From Nocardia sp. XZ_19_385 (lineage in GTDB: Bacteria > Actinomycetota > Actinomycetes > Mycobacteriales > Mycobacteriaceae): a DNA stretch of 64,000 nt. Below, piece by piece: positions 56,803-64,000 of the stretch. The stretch spans positions 620,001-684,000 of the forward strand of contig NZ_JACVEE010000002.1 in NCBI RefSeq assembly GCF_015355755.1. The letters are read 5' to 3'. Under the pieces are notes generated by a model. The model was given only the letters and a program-made list of their open reading frames with translations. It searched no databases and had not been told where the DNA came from. Each line of letters opens with the position of its first letter. Position 1 is the first letter of the stretch. The position numbers and the translations under genes are program-made.

Positions 56803-57681
56803 ATGATCACCGTTCTCGACACCTACCCGGATATACGGCGGATCCTGCGGGCCCCGCTCGCCGAACGCACCGAGCTGCTGCGCGCGATGCTCGAGCCCGT
56901 CACGGACATGTACCGCTACTTCCCGGGCGAGGTCGACCTGGTCGCCATGCACCAGATGGCCTCCGGGTTTCCGCTCGACCGCGACGAACAGCGCTGCCTC
57001 GACGCCCTGGAGACGCTGGCGCAGGCCGATGCCTGGTCCCGGATCCAGCGCGCCCTGGAAGACGCGCTGACCGCGCAACTGGCCGCGACCCCGGACATCC
57101 AGGTCCCCGACATCACCGTGCTGTTCGTGCTCGGCGATCCCGGCGACGCCCACTTCATGGGCCCTTGCCTCGGCATGACCGCCAACGGCAGCATGCCCGG
57201 CTTCATCGTCATCACGCTGTGGCCCTTCGCCGAAAATGTGGAGCGGCTGGAAGCCACGGCCGTGCACGAGCTGAACCACAATCTGCGCTACAGCCCGGGC
57301 GGTGTGGTGTGGAACCCGATGACCGTCACCGTGGGCGAGCACGTGGTGTCCGAGGGGCTCGCCGACGCGTTCGCCCGCCAGCTCTACGGCGACGAGCTCG
57401 GCTACGCCCGCATCGGCGTGCCCGCGCTACGCGATGACGCGGTCTTCGCCAAAGTCCTTACCGGACTGGACATCACCGGCATGCAGAACTTCACCGCCTG
57501 GGTGCACGGCGACGCCAGCGCCGAGCGCTACGGCGCGACGCCGGTGGGGTTGCCGACCGGCGCCGGATACGCGGCCGGCAATCGGCTGGTCGACGCGTAC
57601 CTGGCGGCGACGGGCCGGACGGCCGCACAAGCGCTGCACGCCGACAGCGCCGAAATCATCGCGACGGCCCTGCGGAAATAA
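56803..57681 (+). CDS. DUF2268-type predicted zinc metalloprotease
   Basis: A 292-residue soluble protein with a metalloprotease motif AVHELNHNLRYSPGG (HExxH), preceded by GFIVITLWPFAENVERLEAT and followed by VGEHVVSEGLADAFARQLYG, where the Glu and Ala-Asp-Ala-Phe segment may supply the third metal ligand. This is the DUF2268 pattern (predicted Zn-dependent protease), known from Bacillus and actinomycetes but of unknown substrate. No signal peptide. The promoter is of the MerR type (see that entry) and no MerR gene lies in the window, so the activator is elsewhere. Confidence 0.8.
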   Translation: MITVLDTYPDIRRILRAPLAERTELLRAMLEPVTDMYRYFPGEVDLVAMHQMASGFPLDRDEQRCLDALETLAQADAWSRIQRALEDALTAQLAATPDIQVPDITVLFVLGDPGDAHFMGPCLGMTANGSMPGFIVITLWPFAENVERLEATAVHELNHNLRYSPGGVVWNPMTVTVGEHVVSEGLADAFARQLYGDELGYARIGVPALRDDAVFAKVLTGLDITGMQNFTAWVHGDASAERYGATPVGLPTGAGYAAGNRLVDAYLAATGRTAAQALHADSAEIIATALRK

Positions 57682-57684
57682 GTA

Positions 57685-57722
57685 TTGACAGCATGCTGTC
57701 AAACATGACAGGATACTGTCAT
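57685..57722. promoter_or_regulatory. Twin MarR-type operators at the DJ-1/marR promoter
   Basis: Site 1, TTGACAGCATGCTGTCAA (57685-57702), is a perfect 18-bp palindrome. Site 2, ATGACAG-GATA-CTGTCAT (57705-57722), has perfect 7-bp arms of the same TGACAG core and includes the first bases of the ATG at 57721. Binding would block both promoter and translation start; the mRNA is likely leaderless. Confidence 0.8.
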
Positions 57723-58356
57723 GACCACGAAGACAGTTCACGCAGCCGTTTACGACACCCTCGCCGACTGGGAGATCGGTGCCGCCACCGCGCACATCAA
57801 CAACCCGGAATGGCAGGTCGCGCCGGGCACGTTCGAGGTACGCACGGTCGGGCTGACCAAGGATCCGATCACCACCAAGGGCGGGCTGCGGGTCGCGCCG
57901 GACGTGGTGCTCGCGGATCTGACGCCCGCCGACAGCGCCATGCTCATCCTCCCGGGCGCCGACACCTGGGTCGGCCCGGAACTGGAGCCGTTCGCGCACA
58001 AGGCGCGGGAATTCGTCGAGGCCGGCGTGCCGGTCGCGGCCATCTGCGGCTCCACCTTCGGGCTCGCCAAGGAGGGCCTGCTCGATAGCCGCAAACACAC
58101 CAGCAACGTCGCGGAATTTCTTGTCTACAGCGGATATTCGGGCGCCGAGCACTACGTCCAGCAGCCCGCGGTGACCGACGACAACGTCATCACGGCCTCG
58201 AGCACGGCCCCGTTCGAGTTCGCCCGCGAGGTACTCGGCGCGCTCGGCGTCTACGAACCGCACATCCTCGATGCCTGGTACCGGCTCTTCGCGCACAGCG
58301 ACCCGGCCGCCTACGTCGAACTCGACACCTACGAGCAGGCAAAATCCCACGCATGA
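57721..58356 (+). CDS. DJ-1/PfpI family protein
   Basis: A 211-residue class I glutamine-amidotransferase-like protein. The nucleophile elbow is VAAICGSTFGLAKEGLLD (Cys in ICGST), with MLILPGADTWVGPE before it and the acid/His positions of the DJ-1 fold around AEHYVQQPAVTDDNVITASS. Family members are chaperone-like, glyoxalase-like or isonitrile-hydratase enzymes; which applies is open. It overlaps the following marR gene by ATGA and is preceded by two operators of the same core, so MarR should repress this two-gene operon. Confidence 0.87.
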   Translation: MTTKTVHAAVYDTLADWEIGAATAHINNPEWQVAPGTFEVRTVGLTKDPITTKGGLRVAPDVVLADLTPADSAMLILPGADTWVGPELEPFAHKAREFVEAGVPVAAICGSTFGLAKEGLLDSRKHTSNVAEFLVYSGYSGAEHYVQQPAVTDDNVITASSTAPFEFAREVLGALGVYEPHILDAWYRLFAHSDPAAYVELDTYEQAKSHA

Positions 58357-58802
58357 TGACTCCGGAACAGGAACTCTTCAGCACGGCGGCGATCACGTCA
58401 TTTCGGCTGAACGGCCAATTCCTCGCCATCGCCGAGGAATTGGCCGCGCCCGCCGGGCTGACCGCGGCTTGGTGGCAGGTGCTGGGCGCGGTGCTGCGGG
58501 AACCGCTACCGGTGTCGGGCATCGCGCGCGCGATGGGCATTACTCGCCAGAGTGTGCAGCGCATCGCGGATCTGCTGGTGGACAAGGGACTTGCCGAATA
58601 CCGCCCGAACCCGGCGCACCGGCGCGCGAAGCTGGTCGACATCACCGACGCGGGGCGGGCCGCTGTGGAGCGCATCAGCCCACCGCACGCCGTGATCGCG
58701 GACCGAGTGGTCGGCGAACTGGGCTACGCGGAATTCGAGCGCACCGTCGCGGCGTTGACCCGGCTCGCGGATGTCCTCGACAAGCTCGCCGAGAAGCCCT
58801 AG
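58353..58802 (+). CDS. MarR family regulator
   Basis: A 149-residue winged-helix regulator: LTAAWWQVLGAVLREPLPVS, GIARAMGITRQSVQRIADLL (recognition helix), DKGLAEYRPNPAHRRAKLVD (wing), then a dimerisation helix FERTVAALTRLADVLDKLAE. Co-translated with the DJ-1 gene. Twin palindromes with TGACAG/CTGTCA cores lie at the operon start and are its likely sites. Convergent with the HAD gene, with overlapping stops (CTAG). Confidence 0.9.
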   Translation: MMTPEQELFSTAAITSFRLNGQFLAIAEELAAPAGLTAAWWQVLGAVLREPLPVSGIARAMGITRQSVQRIADLLVDKGLAEYRPNPAHRRAKLVDITDAGRAAVERISPPHAVIADRVVGELGYAEFERTVAALTRLADVLDKLAEKP

Positions 58803-59596
58803 CTGAACGGCTTGTCGGTCCGGCCGACGAGCTCGGCGACCGACTCCACCACCATGGTCGGGCGGTACGGGAACCCTTCCACCGACGCCCGGGTAGAGAT
58901 GCCCGTCGTCACCAGGATCGTGCGCATCCCCGCCTCCAGCCCGGCGATCACGTCGGTGTCCATCCGGTCGCCGATCATCACCGTCGACTGGGAGTGTGCG
59001 CCGATCCGGCGCAGCGCCGAACGCATCATCAGCGGGTTCGGTTTGCCCACGTAATACGGTTCCTTGCCGGTCGCGCGGGTGATCAGCGCAGCCACCGAGC
59101 CGGTCGCCGGTAGCAGGCCGTCACGGGACGGGCCGGTGGCATCCGGATTGGTGGCGATGAACCGGGCGCCCTTCTCCACCAGGCGGATCGCGGTGGTGAT
59201 CGCCTCGAAGGAGTAGGTGCGGGTCTCGCCGAGCACCACGTAATCGGGGTTGCTGTCGGTGAGCACGTACCCGATCTCATGTAGTGCGGTGGTGAGGCCC
59301 GATTCGCCGACCACGTAGGCGGTGCCGTTCGGGCGCTGGTCGTTGAGGAAGGTGGCGGTGGCCAGCGCCGAGGTCCAGATCGCCTCTTCCGGGATGTCCA
59401 GGCCGGTGTGGCGCAGCCGGGCCTGCAGGTCGCGCGGGGTGCGGATCGAGTTGTTGGTGAGCACCAGGAACGGCGTGTTGTTCGCGCGCAGTTCGGCCAG
59501 GAACTCGTCGGCGCCGGGGATCAGCTGATCCTCGTGCACCAGGACCCCGTCCATGTCGGTCAAGTAGGAGAGGATCGGTTCGTTGTCTGGAGTCAC
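58799..59596 (-). CDS. HAD-IIA family phosphatase (NagD-like)
   Basis: A 265-residue HAD hydrolase. LSYLTDMDGVLVHEDQLIPG is motif I (DxDG with the nucleophile and acid/base Asp), FLVLTNNSIRTPRDL motif II with the NagD-type TNNS, YYVGKPNPLMMRSALRRIG motif III (Lys), and STVMIGDRMDTDVIAGLEAG motif IV. The C2 cap in the middle (VVGESGLTTALHEIGYVLTD) is characteristic of NagD/AraL-type sugar or nucleotide phosphatases. Substrate unknown. Stops of this gene and marR overlap. Confidence 0.92.
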   Translation of the reverse strand: MTPDNEPILSYLTDMDGVLVHEDQLIPGADEFLAELRANNTPFLVLTNNSIRTPRDLQARLRHTGLDIPEEAIWTSALATATFLNDQRPNGTAYVVGESGLTTALHEIGYVLTDSNPDYVVLGETRTYSFEAITTAIRLVEKGARFIATNPDATGPSRDGLLPATGSVAALITRATGKEPYYVGKPNPLMMRSALRRIGAHSQSTVMIGDRMDTDVIAGLEAGMRTILVTTGISTRASVEGFPYRPTMVVESVAELVGRTDKPFS

Positions 59597-59796
59597 CAGT
59601 CAATTATCGGCTACCGACCGCAATCGTGGGTCTGTGGAACCCTACGAACTCCCTTCGAATTCGAGTGATTAGCATCGCGTAGCGATTCGATGAGGGGTGG
59701 TGGCCGGGCGACGGGCGGGCCTATCGTCGAAGAAGGTCGGTCGAAAGCGGGGACTCCCGCGCCCGGCCGCAGCAGCGAAGCGACAGGAGTGCGCAC

Positions 59797-60807
59797 ATGG
59801 GTGATCTCAAGCTGGGATACAAGGCGTCGGCCGAACAGTTCGGGCCGCGCGAACTGGTAGAAATCGCGGTGCTCGCCGAGGAGCACGGCCTCGACAGCGC
59901 CACCGTCAGCGACCACTTCCAGCCGTGGCGGCACAAGGGTGGGCACGCGCCGTTCTCGCTGGCCTGGATGGCGGCGGTCGGTGAACGCACCAAGCGCATC
60001 CAGCTCGGCACCTCGGTGCTCACCCCGACCTTCCGGTACAACCCGGCGGTGATCGCGCAGGCCTTCGCCACCATGGGCTGCCTGTACCCGGACCGCGTCA
60101 TGCTCGGTGTGGGCACCGGTGAGGCGCTGAACGAGATCGCCACCGGATACACCGGTGAATGGCCGGAGTTCAAGGAGCGTTTCGGGCGGCTGCGCGAAGC
60201 CGTCGACCTGATGCGCGCGCTGTGGACCGGCGACCGCACCGACTTCGACGGCCAGTACTACAAGACCGTCGGCGCCTCCATCTACGACGTGCCCAAGGGC
60301 GGCATCCCGATCTACGTCGCCGCCGGCGGCCCGCTGGTCGCCCGGTACGCCGGCCGCGCGGGTGACGGTTTCATCTGCACCTCCGGCAAGGGCATGGACC
60401 TCTACACCGAGAAGCTGATGCCCGCCGTCGCCGAAGGCGCCGCCAAGGCCGGCCGCGACGTCGCCACCATCGACCGGATGATCGAGATCAAGATCTCCTA
60501 CGACACCGATCCCGAACTGGCCCTGGAGAACACGCGCTTCTGGGCCCCGCTCTCGCTGACCCCGGAGCAGAAGCACTCCATCACCGACCCGATCGAAATG
60601 GAGACCGCCGCCGACGCGCTGCCGATCGAGCAGATCGCCAAGCGCTGGATCGTCGCCAGCGACCCGGACCAGGCCGTCGACCTGATCAAGCCCTACCTCG
60701 ACGCGGGCCTGAACCACCTGGTCTTCCACGCCCCCGGCCACGACCAGCGCCGCTTCCTGGACCTGTTCCAGCGCGACCTGGCCCCCCGCCTGCGCGCCCT
60801 GGGCTGA
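59797..60807 (+). CDS. fgd1: F420-dependent glucose-6-phosphate dehydrogenase
   Basis: A 336-residue luciferase-fold enzyme that reduces coenzyme F420 with glucose 6-phosphate. Length is identical to M. tuberculosis Fgd1 and key residues fall at the same numbers: Asp39 and His40 in VSDHFQPW, Trp44, and Glu109 in [49 protein letters not shown] and [20 protein letters not shown] are diagnostic. AGGAG lies seven bases before the ATG. It feeds the F420 pool used by the Ddn-like protein upstream and others. The 200-bp leader contains the small dyad ATCGC-GTA-GCGAT at 59674. Confidence 0.97.
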   Translation: MGDLKLGYKASAEQFGPRELVEIAVLAEEHGLDSATVSDHFQPWRHKGGHAPFSLAWMAAVGERTKRIQLGTSVLTPTFRYNPAVIAQAFATMGCLYPDRVMLGVGTGEALNEIATGYTGEWPEFKERFGRLREAVDLMRALWTGDRTDFDGQYYKTVGASIYDVPKGGIPIYVAAGGPLVARYAGRAGDGFICTSGKGMDLYTEKLMPAVAEGAAKAGRDVATIDRMIEIKISYDTDPELALENTRFWAPLSLTPEQKHSITDPIEMETAADALPIEQIAKRWIVASDPDQAVDLIKPYLDAGLNHLVFHAPGHDQRRFLDLFQRDLAPRLRALG

Positions 60808-60822
60808 GCCCAGCACAAAGAA

Positions 60823-60852
60823 AAACACCCCCCGGCGCACCGGGGGGTGTTT
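60823..60852. terminator. Bidirectional terminator between fgd1 and metZ
   Basis: AAACACCCCCCGG (60823-60835) and CCGGGGGGTGTTT (60840-60852), loop CGCA. On the minus strand the stem is followed by TTCTTTG, giving a U-rich end for the metZ transcript; on the plus strand by CGTCT. Confidence 0.85.
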
Positions 60853-60867
60853 CGTCTCTGCCGTAGC

Positions 60868-62082
60868 TCAGCTCAGGGCGTGATCCAGGTCGCCGAGGAG
60901 GTCTTCGACGTCCTCGAGGCCGATCGAGATCCGGACCACGCCGTCGGTGAGACCGATAGTGGCGCGGCCCTCGGGGCCCATCGCGCGGTGCGTGGTGGTC
61001 GCCGGGTGCGTGATGAGGGTCTTGGAGTCGCCGAGGTTGTTGGAGATGTCGACGATGCGCAAGCGGTTCAGCACCTCGAAGGCACGCTTCTTCGCCTCGT
61101 CGGCCGGGGCGTTGAGCTCGAAGGTGACCACGGTGCCGCCCGCGCTCATCTGGCTCTTGGCCAGAGCGTGCTGCGGATGCGATTCCAGGTACGGGTAGCG
61201 CACCCAGTTCACCGCCTTGTGCTCGTCCAGGAACTGCGCGACGCGCAAAGCCGAAGCAGCGGAGTGGTTCACCCGCAGCGGCATCGTCTCCAGGCCCTTC
61301 AACAAGGTCCAGGCGTTGAACGGGCTCAGCGCCGGACCGGTGTGGCGCATCAGGTTTTTCACCGGGCCGTCGATGTAGTCGTGGTCGCCGAGGATGGCGC
61401 CGCCGAGGACGCGGCCCTGGCCGTCGATGTGCTTGGTGCCGGAGTAGACCAGCACGTCGGCGCCGAGGTCGAAGCCGCGCTGCAGCAGCGGGGTGGCGAA
61501 GACGTTGTCCAGCACCACTTTCGCGCCCGCCGCATGGGCGAGCTCGGAGACCTTGCGCACGTCGACGAGGGTCTGCATCGGGTTGGCGGGCGTCTCGAAG
61601 AACACCGCCTGGGTCGGCACCGACAGCGCCTGCTCCCACTGGTCCAGGTCGTCACCGTCGACGAAGACGGTCTCCACACCCCAGCGCGGCAGGATCTCGT
61701 TGCACACCACGAAACAGGAACCGAACAGGCTGCGCGCGGCCACCAGCCGATCGCCGGCGCCCAAAAGCGCGCCGAGCGCGGTGAAGACGGCCGACATGCC
61801 GCTCGCGGTCGCGAAACACGCTTCGGCGCCGTCGATCAGCCGCATCCGCTCCTCGAACATGGCCACCGTCGGGTTGCCGTAGCGGGAGTAGACGAAGTGC
61901 TCGATCTCGCCGGTGAACGACGCCTCGGCCGCTTCGGCACTCTCGTAGACGAAACCGGAGCTCAGGTACAGCGCCTCGGAGGTTTCCTCGAAACCGCTGC
62001 GCCGCAAGCCGCCTCGCACGCCGAGGGTGGCCGGGCCGACGCCTTCGGGCAGCGGCTTGTCGAACGCACCACCAGTGATCAT
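60868..62082 (-). CDS. metZ: O-succinylhomoserine sulfhydrylase
   Basis: A 404-residue PLP enzyme of the Cys/Met-metabolism family that makes homocysteine from activated homoserine and sulfide. YSRYGNPTVAMFEERM, DGAEACFATASGMSAVF, FFETPANPMQTLVDVRK, KVVLDNVFATPLLQRGFDLG, and YSGTKHIDGQGRVLGGAIL (PLP Lys in the SGTKHIDG motif) identify MetZ. Start at 62082 with GGAGG seven bases upstream. It is the second gene of the rhodanese-metZ operon, as Rv0390-Rv0391 in M. tuberculosis, under a SAM-IV riboswitch. Confidence 0.95.
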   Translation of the reverse strand: MITGGAFDKPLPEGVGPATLGVRGGLRRSGFEETSEALYLSSGFVYESAEAAEASFTGEIEHFVYSRYGNPTVAMFEERMRLIDGAEACFATASGMSAVFTALGALLGAGDRLVAARSLFGSCFVVCNEILPRWGVETVFVDGDDLDQWEQALSVPTQAVFFETPANPMQTLVDVRKVSELAHAAGAKVVLDNVFATPLLQRGFDLGADVLVYSGTKHIDGQGRVLGGAILGDHDYIDGPVKNLMRHTGPALSPFNAWTLLKGLETMPLRVNHSAASALRVAQFLDEHKAVNWVRYPYLESHPQHALAKSQMSAGGTVVTFELNAPADEAKKRAFEVLNRLRIVDISNNLGDSKTLITHPATTTHRAMGPEGRATIGLTDGVVRISIGLEDVEDLLGDLDHALS

Positions 62083-62107
62083 GACTGTTCCTCCACAGAA
62101 CTCGTGG

Positions 62108-62524
62108 TCACGACTGCCGCCACGGCAAGCCCTGGGCGCGCCAACCGGCGCCACCGCGGTGACCGTTCGCGTCGAGCGGACCCTCGAAGCCTTCGTCAAC
62201 GTTGTAGGCCGGCGCGATGCCGAGCTGCGTGGCCACGGTCGCCGCATGCGCGGAGCGCTGGCCGGAGCGGCACAGGAACACCACGGGGGCTTCCGGGGCG
62301 CGGCCGTCGAGGGCTTTGCTGAGCTGGTCGGCGAAGGCCTGGTTGCGCGCGCCGGTGCCGTCGACCCATTCGATGAGCACGGTGGGGCGCTCGATCGCGG
62401 TGGTGTCGGGTACGCCGACGAAGCGCCATTCGGCTTCGGTGCGCACGTCGATCAGGACGGCTTCGGGGTGCTCGCGCAACAGGTCCCACGCCTGCTGCGG
62501 GGTGATGTCGCCGGCGTAAGTCAT
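62108..62524 (-). CDS. Rhodanese-like sulfurtransferase (Rv0390-like)
   Basis: A 138-residue single rhodanese domain: ITPQQAWDLLREHPEAVLID, VRTEAEWRFVGVPDTTAI, and the active-site loop VVFLCRSGQRSAHAATVATQ with Cys in CRSGQR. The end NVDEGFEGPLDANGHRGGAG is typical of the actinobacterial form. Start at 62524 with AGGAGG six bases upstream. First gene of the operon; likely supplies persulfide sulfur to MetZ or handles sulfide, a reasonable inference from the pairing and the SAM-responsive control. Confidence 0.9.
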   Translation of the reverse strand: MTYAGDITPQQAWDLLREHPEAVLIDVRTEAEWRFVGVPDTTAIERPTVLIEWVDGTGARNQAFADQLSKALDGRAPEAPVVFLCRSGQRSAHAATVATQLGIAPAYNVDEGFEGPLDANGHRGGAGWRAQGLPWRQS

Positions 62525-62574
62525 GTCGATCCTCCTGTGAATCCGCACTTGCCGCATCGGGGTTCGGATGCGTG

Positions 62575-62658
62575 CCAGGTCGTCACCCGGAGCACCCCAC
62601 CGCGGAGGAGGGTTGCCGACCAGCGAGCCGGGGCTTGGCGCTGGTGCTCATGACCTGG
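62575..62658 (-). promoter_or_regulatory. SAM-IV riboswitch controlling rhodanese-metZ
   Basis: On the minus strand: closing helix CCAGGTC/GACCTGG, then CATGAGCACCAGCG, CAAGCCCCGGCTCGCTGG, CGGCAACCCTCC and GCGGTGGGGTGCTCCGGGTG in the fixed order of SAM-IV (SAM-I-related) riboswitches of Actinomycetales. Between it and the start is a hairpin CGCATC/GATGCG and the AGGAGG ribosome binding site, so repression by S-adenosylmethionine is likely at translation or by the hairpin. Confidence 0.88.
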
Positions 62659-62706
62659 ACTGAGATTGCCTGGACAGGGGCCGGGCTGTCAAACACCGGA
62701 ATCGGG

Positions 62707-63159
62707 TCAGTTGCAGACCAGCCATTTGCCGTCGGCGCGGACCAGGTTCCACGTTTCGGTGGTCTCCTTGCCGTCCATGTTGGTGGTGACGGTGGCCTTG
62801 GCTTTGTCCCCGTTGACGGACTGCCCCTCGATCCTGGCGACCTCCACCGACTTTCGGCCACCCGCCCCGAACTGCGCGGCCAGCGGCGACTTGGCCTCGT
62901 CGAACCCGGCGCACGCGGTGCCCGGCGCGGGCACCTCGTCCTGCTGCGCGCGCCCGCCGACGTAATTGCTGACGGCTGCGGAGATCCGGTCCGATTCTGT
63001 GACATTTTTCTCAGCCGGGGACAGCAGCCCGCCCGCGAACACCGCCACCAGCACGATCGCGGTCAGCACCGCGGCGGCGATGAACGGCGTCATGGACCGC
63101 TGGTCGGTCTGTTCGACCAGGATCGGTTCGTCCTCTGGCTTGGGCTGCTGCTCGGTCAT
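62707..63159 (-). CDS. Membrane-anchored conserved protein (DUF4878-like fold)
   Basis: A 150-residue protein with an acidic cytoplasmic head (MTEQQPKPEDEPILVEQTDQ), one transmembrane helix (FIAAAVLTAIVLVAVFAGG) and an extracytoplasmic domain with TACAGFDEAKSPLAAQFG, SVEVARIEGQSVNGDKAKAT and a C-terminal GKWLVCN. The two Cys residues probably form a disulfide. The domain resembles the small NTF2-like 'lumazine-binding/DUF4878' modules of actinobacterial lipoproteins and membrane proteins. No strong ribosome binding site. Function unknown. Confidence 0.7.
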   Translation of the reverse strand: MTEQQPKPEDEPILVEQTDQRSMTPFIAAAVLTAIVLVAVFAGGLLSPAEKNVTESDRISAAVSNYVGGRAQQDEVPAPGTACAGFDEAKSPLAAQFGAGGRKSVEVARIEGQSVNGDKAKATVTTNMDGKETTETWNLVRADGKWLVCN

Positions 63160-63353
63160 GGTGTCGATGATCCCTTATCCCTGGTCGGCGGCACCCGTGC
63201 AGGCGGTCGGTGGCGTCACCGATAGAATCGCGAGACCGTGGTCTGGGCACCATCACCATGTGGCTGTGCGGCACGGGAGCGACCTGGTGGCTTCGCAGTT
63301 ACGAGCCAGCAGCACCAGCCGCATCGTCAGGGGCAACCGCAGCGGCAGCTCTA

Positions 63354-63369
63354 CTTAGCCTAGGCTAAG
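63354..63369. promoter_or_regulatory. 16-bp palindrome before fprA (possible iron box)
   Basis: CTTAGCCTAGGCTAAG is perfectly symmetric, about 40 bp before the reductase start. The part TTAGCCTAGGCTAA agrees at 12 of 14 positions with the right part of the IdeR/DtxR box (TTAGCCTAACCTAA), but the left part does not, so it is a candidate only. Confidence 0.45.
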
Positions 63370-63409
63370 AAGGACGCCATTATTTTTCGACCGAAGGTGC
63401 GCGTAAGAG

Positions 63410-64000
63410 ATGACCGAACAGAGTGCAGCCACTCGCCCGCTCCGCATCGCGATCGTGGGCGCAGGACCGGCCGGTATCTACGCCGCCGACGCGTTGATGA
63501 AATCCGATGCCGAGGTGAGTATCGACCTGTACGAGCGCATGCCCGCGCCGTTCGGTCTGATCCGCTACGGCGTCGCGCCGGACCATCCGCGCATCAAGGG
63601 CATCATCACCGCCCTGCACAAGGTGCTCGACAAAGAGCAGGTCCGCCTACTCGGCAATATCGACTACGGCACCGACATCACCCTCGACGATCTGCGGCGC
63701 TTCTACGACGCGGTCATCTTCTCGACCGGCGCCAACGCCGACCGCGCACTCGACATCCCGGGCATCGACCTGGACGGCTCCTACGGCGCCGCGGACTTCG
63801 TGTCCTGGTACGACGGCCACCCCGACGTGCCGCGCGAATGGCCGCTGGACGCGGAGAAGGTCGCCGTGCTCGGCGTCGGCAACGTCGCGCTCGACGTGGC
63901 GCGCGTGCTCGCCAAGACCGGTGACGAACTGCTGCCGACCGAGATCCCGCCGAACGTCTACCAGGGCCTCAAGAACAACAAGGCCGTCGAGGTGCACGTG
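63410..64000 (+). CDS. fprA: Ferredoxin/adrenodoxin-type NADP reductase (5' part)
   Basis: The first 197 residues of an FAD/NADP oxidoreductase of the adrenodoxin-reductase type; the gene runs off the right end. RIAIVGAGPAGIYAADALMK is the FAD motif (GxGxxG), followed by ERMPAPFGLIRYGVAPDHP, a hallmark of FprA-type enzymes, and the NADP-binding VAVLGVGNVALDVARVLAKT. It passes electrons from NADPH to ferredoxins that serve cytochromes P450. A palindrome resembling an iron box lies upstream. Full-length members have about 450 residues, so over half is outside. Confidence 0.9.
   Translation, partial: MTEQSAATRPLRIAIVGAGPAGIYAADALMKSDAEVSIDLYERMPAPFGLIRYGVAPDHPRIKGIITALHKVLDKEQVRLLGNIDYGTDITLDDLRRFYDAVIFSTGANADRALDIPGIDLDGSYGAADFVSWYDGHPDVPREWPLDAEKVAVLGVGNVALDVARVLAKTGDELLPTEIPPNVYQGLKNNKAVEVHV

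Noticed and set aside
59674..59686. ATCGC-GTA-GCGAT dyad upstream of fgd1
   Set aside because: Arms of five bases in GC-rich DNA are expected by chance; mentioned in the fgd1 entry only.

Overview
This is a high-GC window from a mycolic-acid actinomycete, most likely Nocardia or a close relative. The evidence is GC-rich third codon positions, frequent GTG starts, F420 enzymes (fgd1, a Ddn-type nitroreductase), a KasA-type ketosynthase, a PknG system, and a gene set that follows, from memory, the Mycobacterium tuberculosis Rv0390-Rv0433 backbone. Backbone blocks are YbdK-like ligase/sodC/virR-like/DUF3263/def/GNAT/xthA (1.4-7.0 kb), thiC and thiD, thiG-thiS-thiO with divergent thiE, a MutT3-like Nudix protein, glnX-glnH-pknG, ackA-pta, fgd1, and metZ with a rhodanese. 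No rRNA, tRNA, CRISPR array or transposase was seen.

Layout. 0-7 kb: a PAP2_3 membrane phosphatase, then the ligase-to-xthA block. 7-9.6 kb: tyrosine catabolism (hmgA-fahA, coupled by ATGA). 9.6-12 kb: a small secreted peptide, then a TetR gene divergent from a secreted lipase. 12.1-14.2 kb: a compositionally different islet with a small helix-turn-helix protein, a solo DndB/DGQHR-like protein and a 42-aa membrane peptide, all on the minus strand. 14.5-16.9 kb: a VOC protein and thiC behind a TPP riboswitch. 17.0-18.9 kb: a 614-aa Lys/Val/Pro protein made of 22-residue repeats that resemble eukaryotic alveolin (EKIVEVPV-type) repeats. This is the most unusual object in the window. 19-22.4 kb: a TetR-MFS exporter operon divergent from a KasA-like ketosynthase across two matching operators. 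22.4-24.6 kb: thiD and a COG0523 GTPase under a Zur-type box. 24.6-30.7 kb: accessory oxidoreductase, epoxide hydrolase, TetR genes, a methyltransferase and unknowns.

30.7-40.7 kb: an SDR protein, then a six-gene minus-strand catabolic operon with its TetR gene at the 3' end (DUF1446/AtuA, acyl-CoA dehydrogenase, acyl-CoA carboxylase CT and BC-BCCP subunits, second dehydrogenase, enoyl-CoA hydratase). It is headed by a perfect 16-bp palindrome and matches the accA2/accD2 cluster layout. 40.7-44 kb: a small membrane protein, a class III nucleotidyl cyclase and an ABC exporter. 44-52.5 kb: thiamine genes and the GlnX-GlnH-PknG amino-acid sensing operon. 52.8-64 kb: ackA-pta, F420 enzymes, a DUF2268 protein with a textbook MerR-type promoter, a DJ-1/MarR pair with twin operators, a HAD phosphatase, fgd1, the SAM-IV-riboswitch operon rhodanese-metZ, and the 5' part of a ferredoxin-NADP reductase gene cut by the window end.

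Regulation is unusually readable here: two riboswitches (TPP, SAM-IV), a Zur box, a MerR promoter and at least five TetR/MarR-type dyads sit where the gene layout predicts them. All family names and M. tuberculosis comparisons come from recognition of motifs and remembered gene order, not from a database search.
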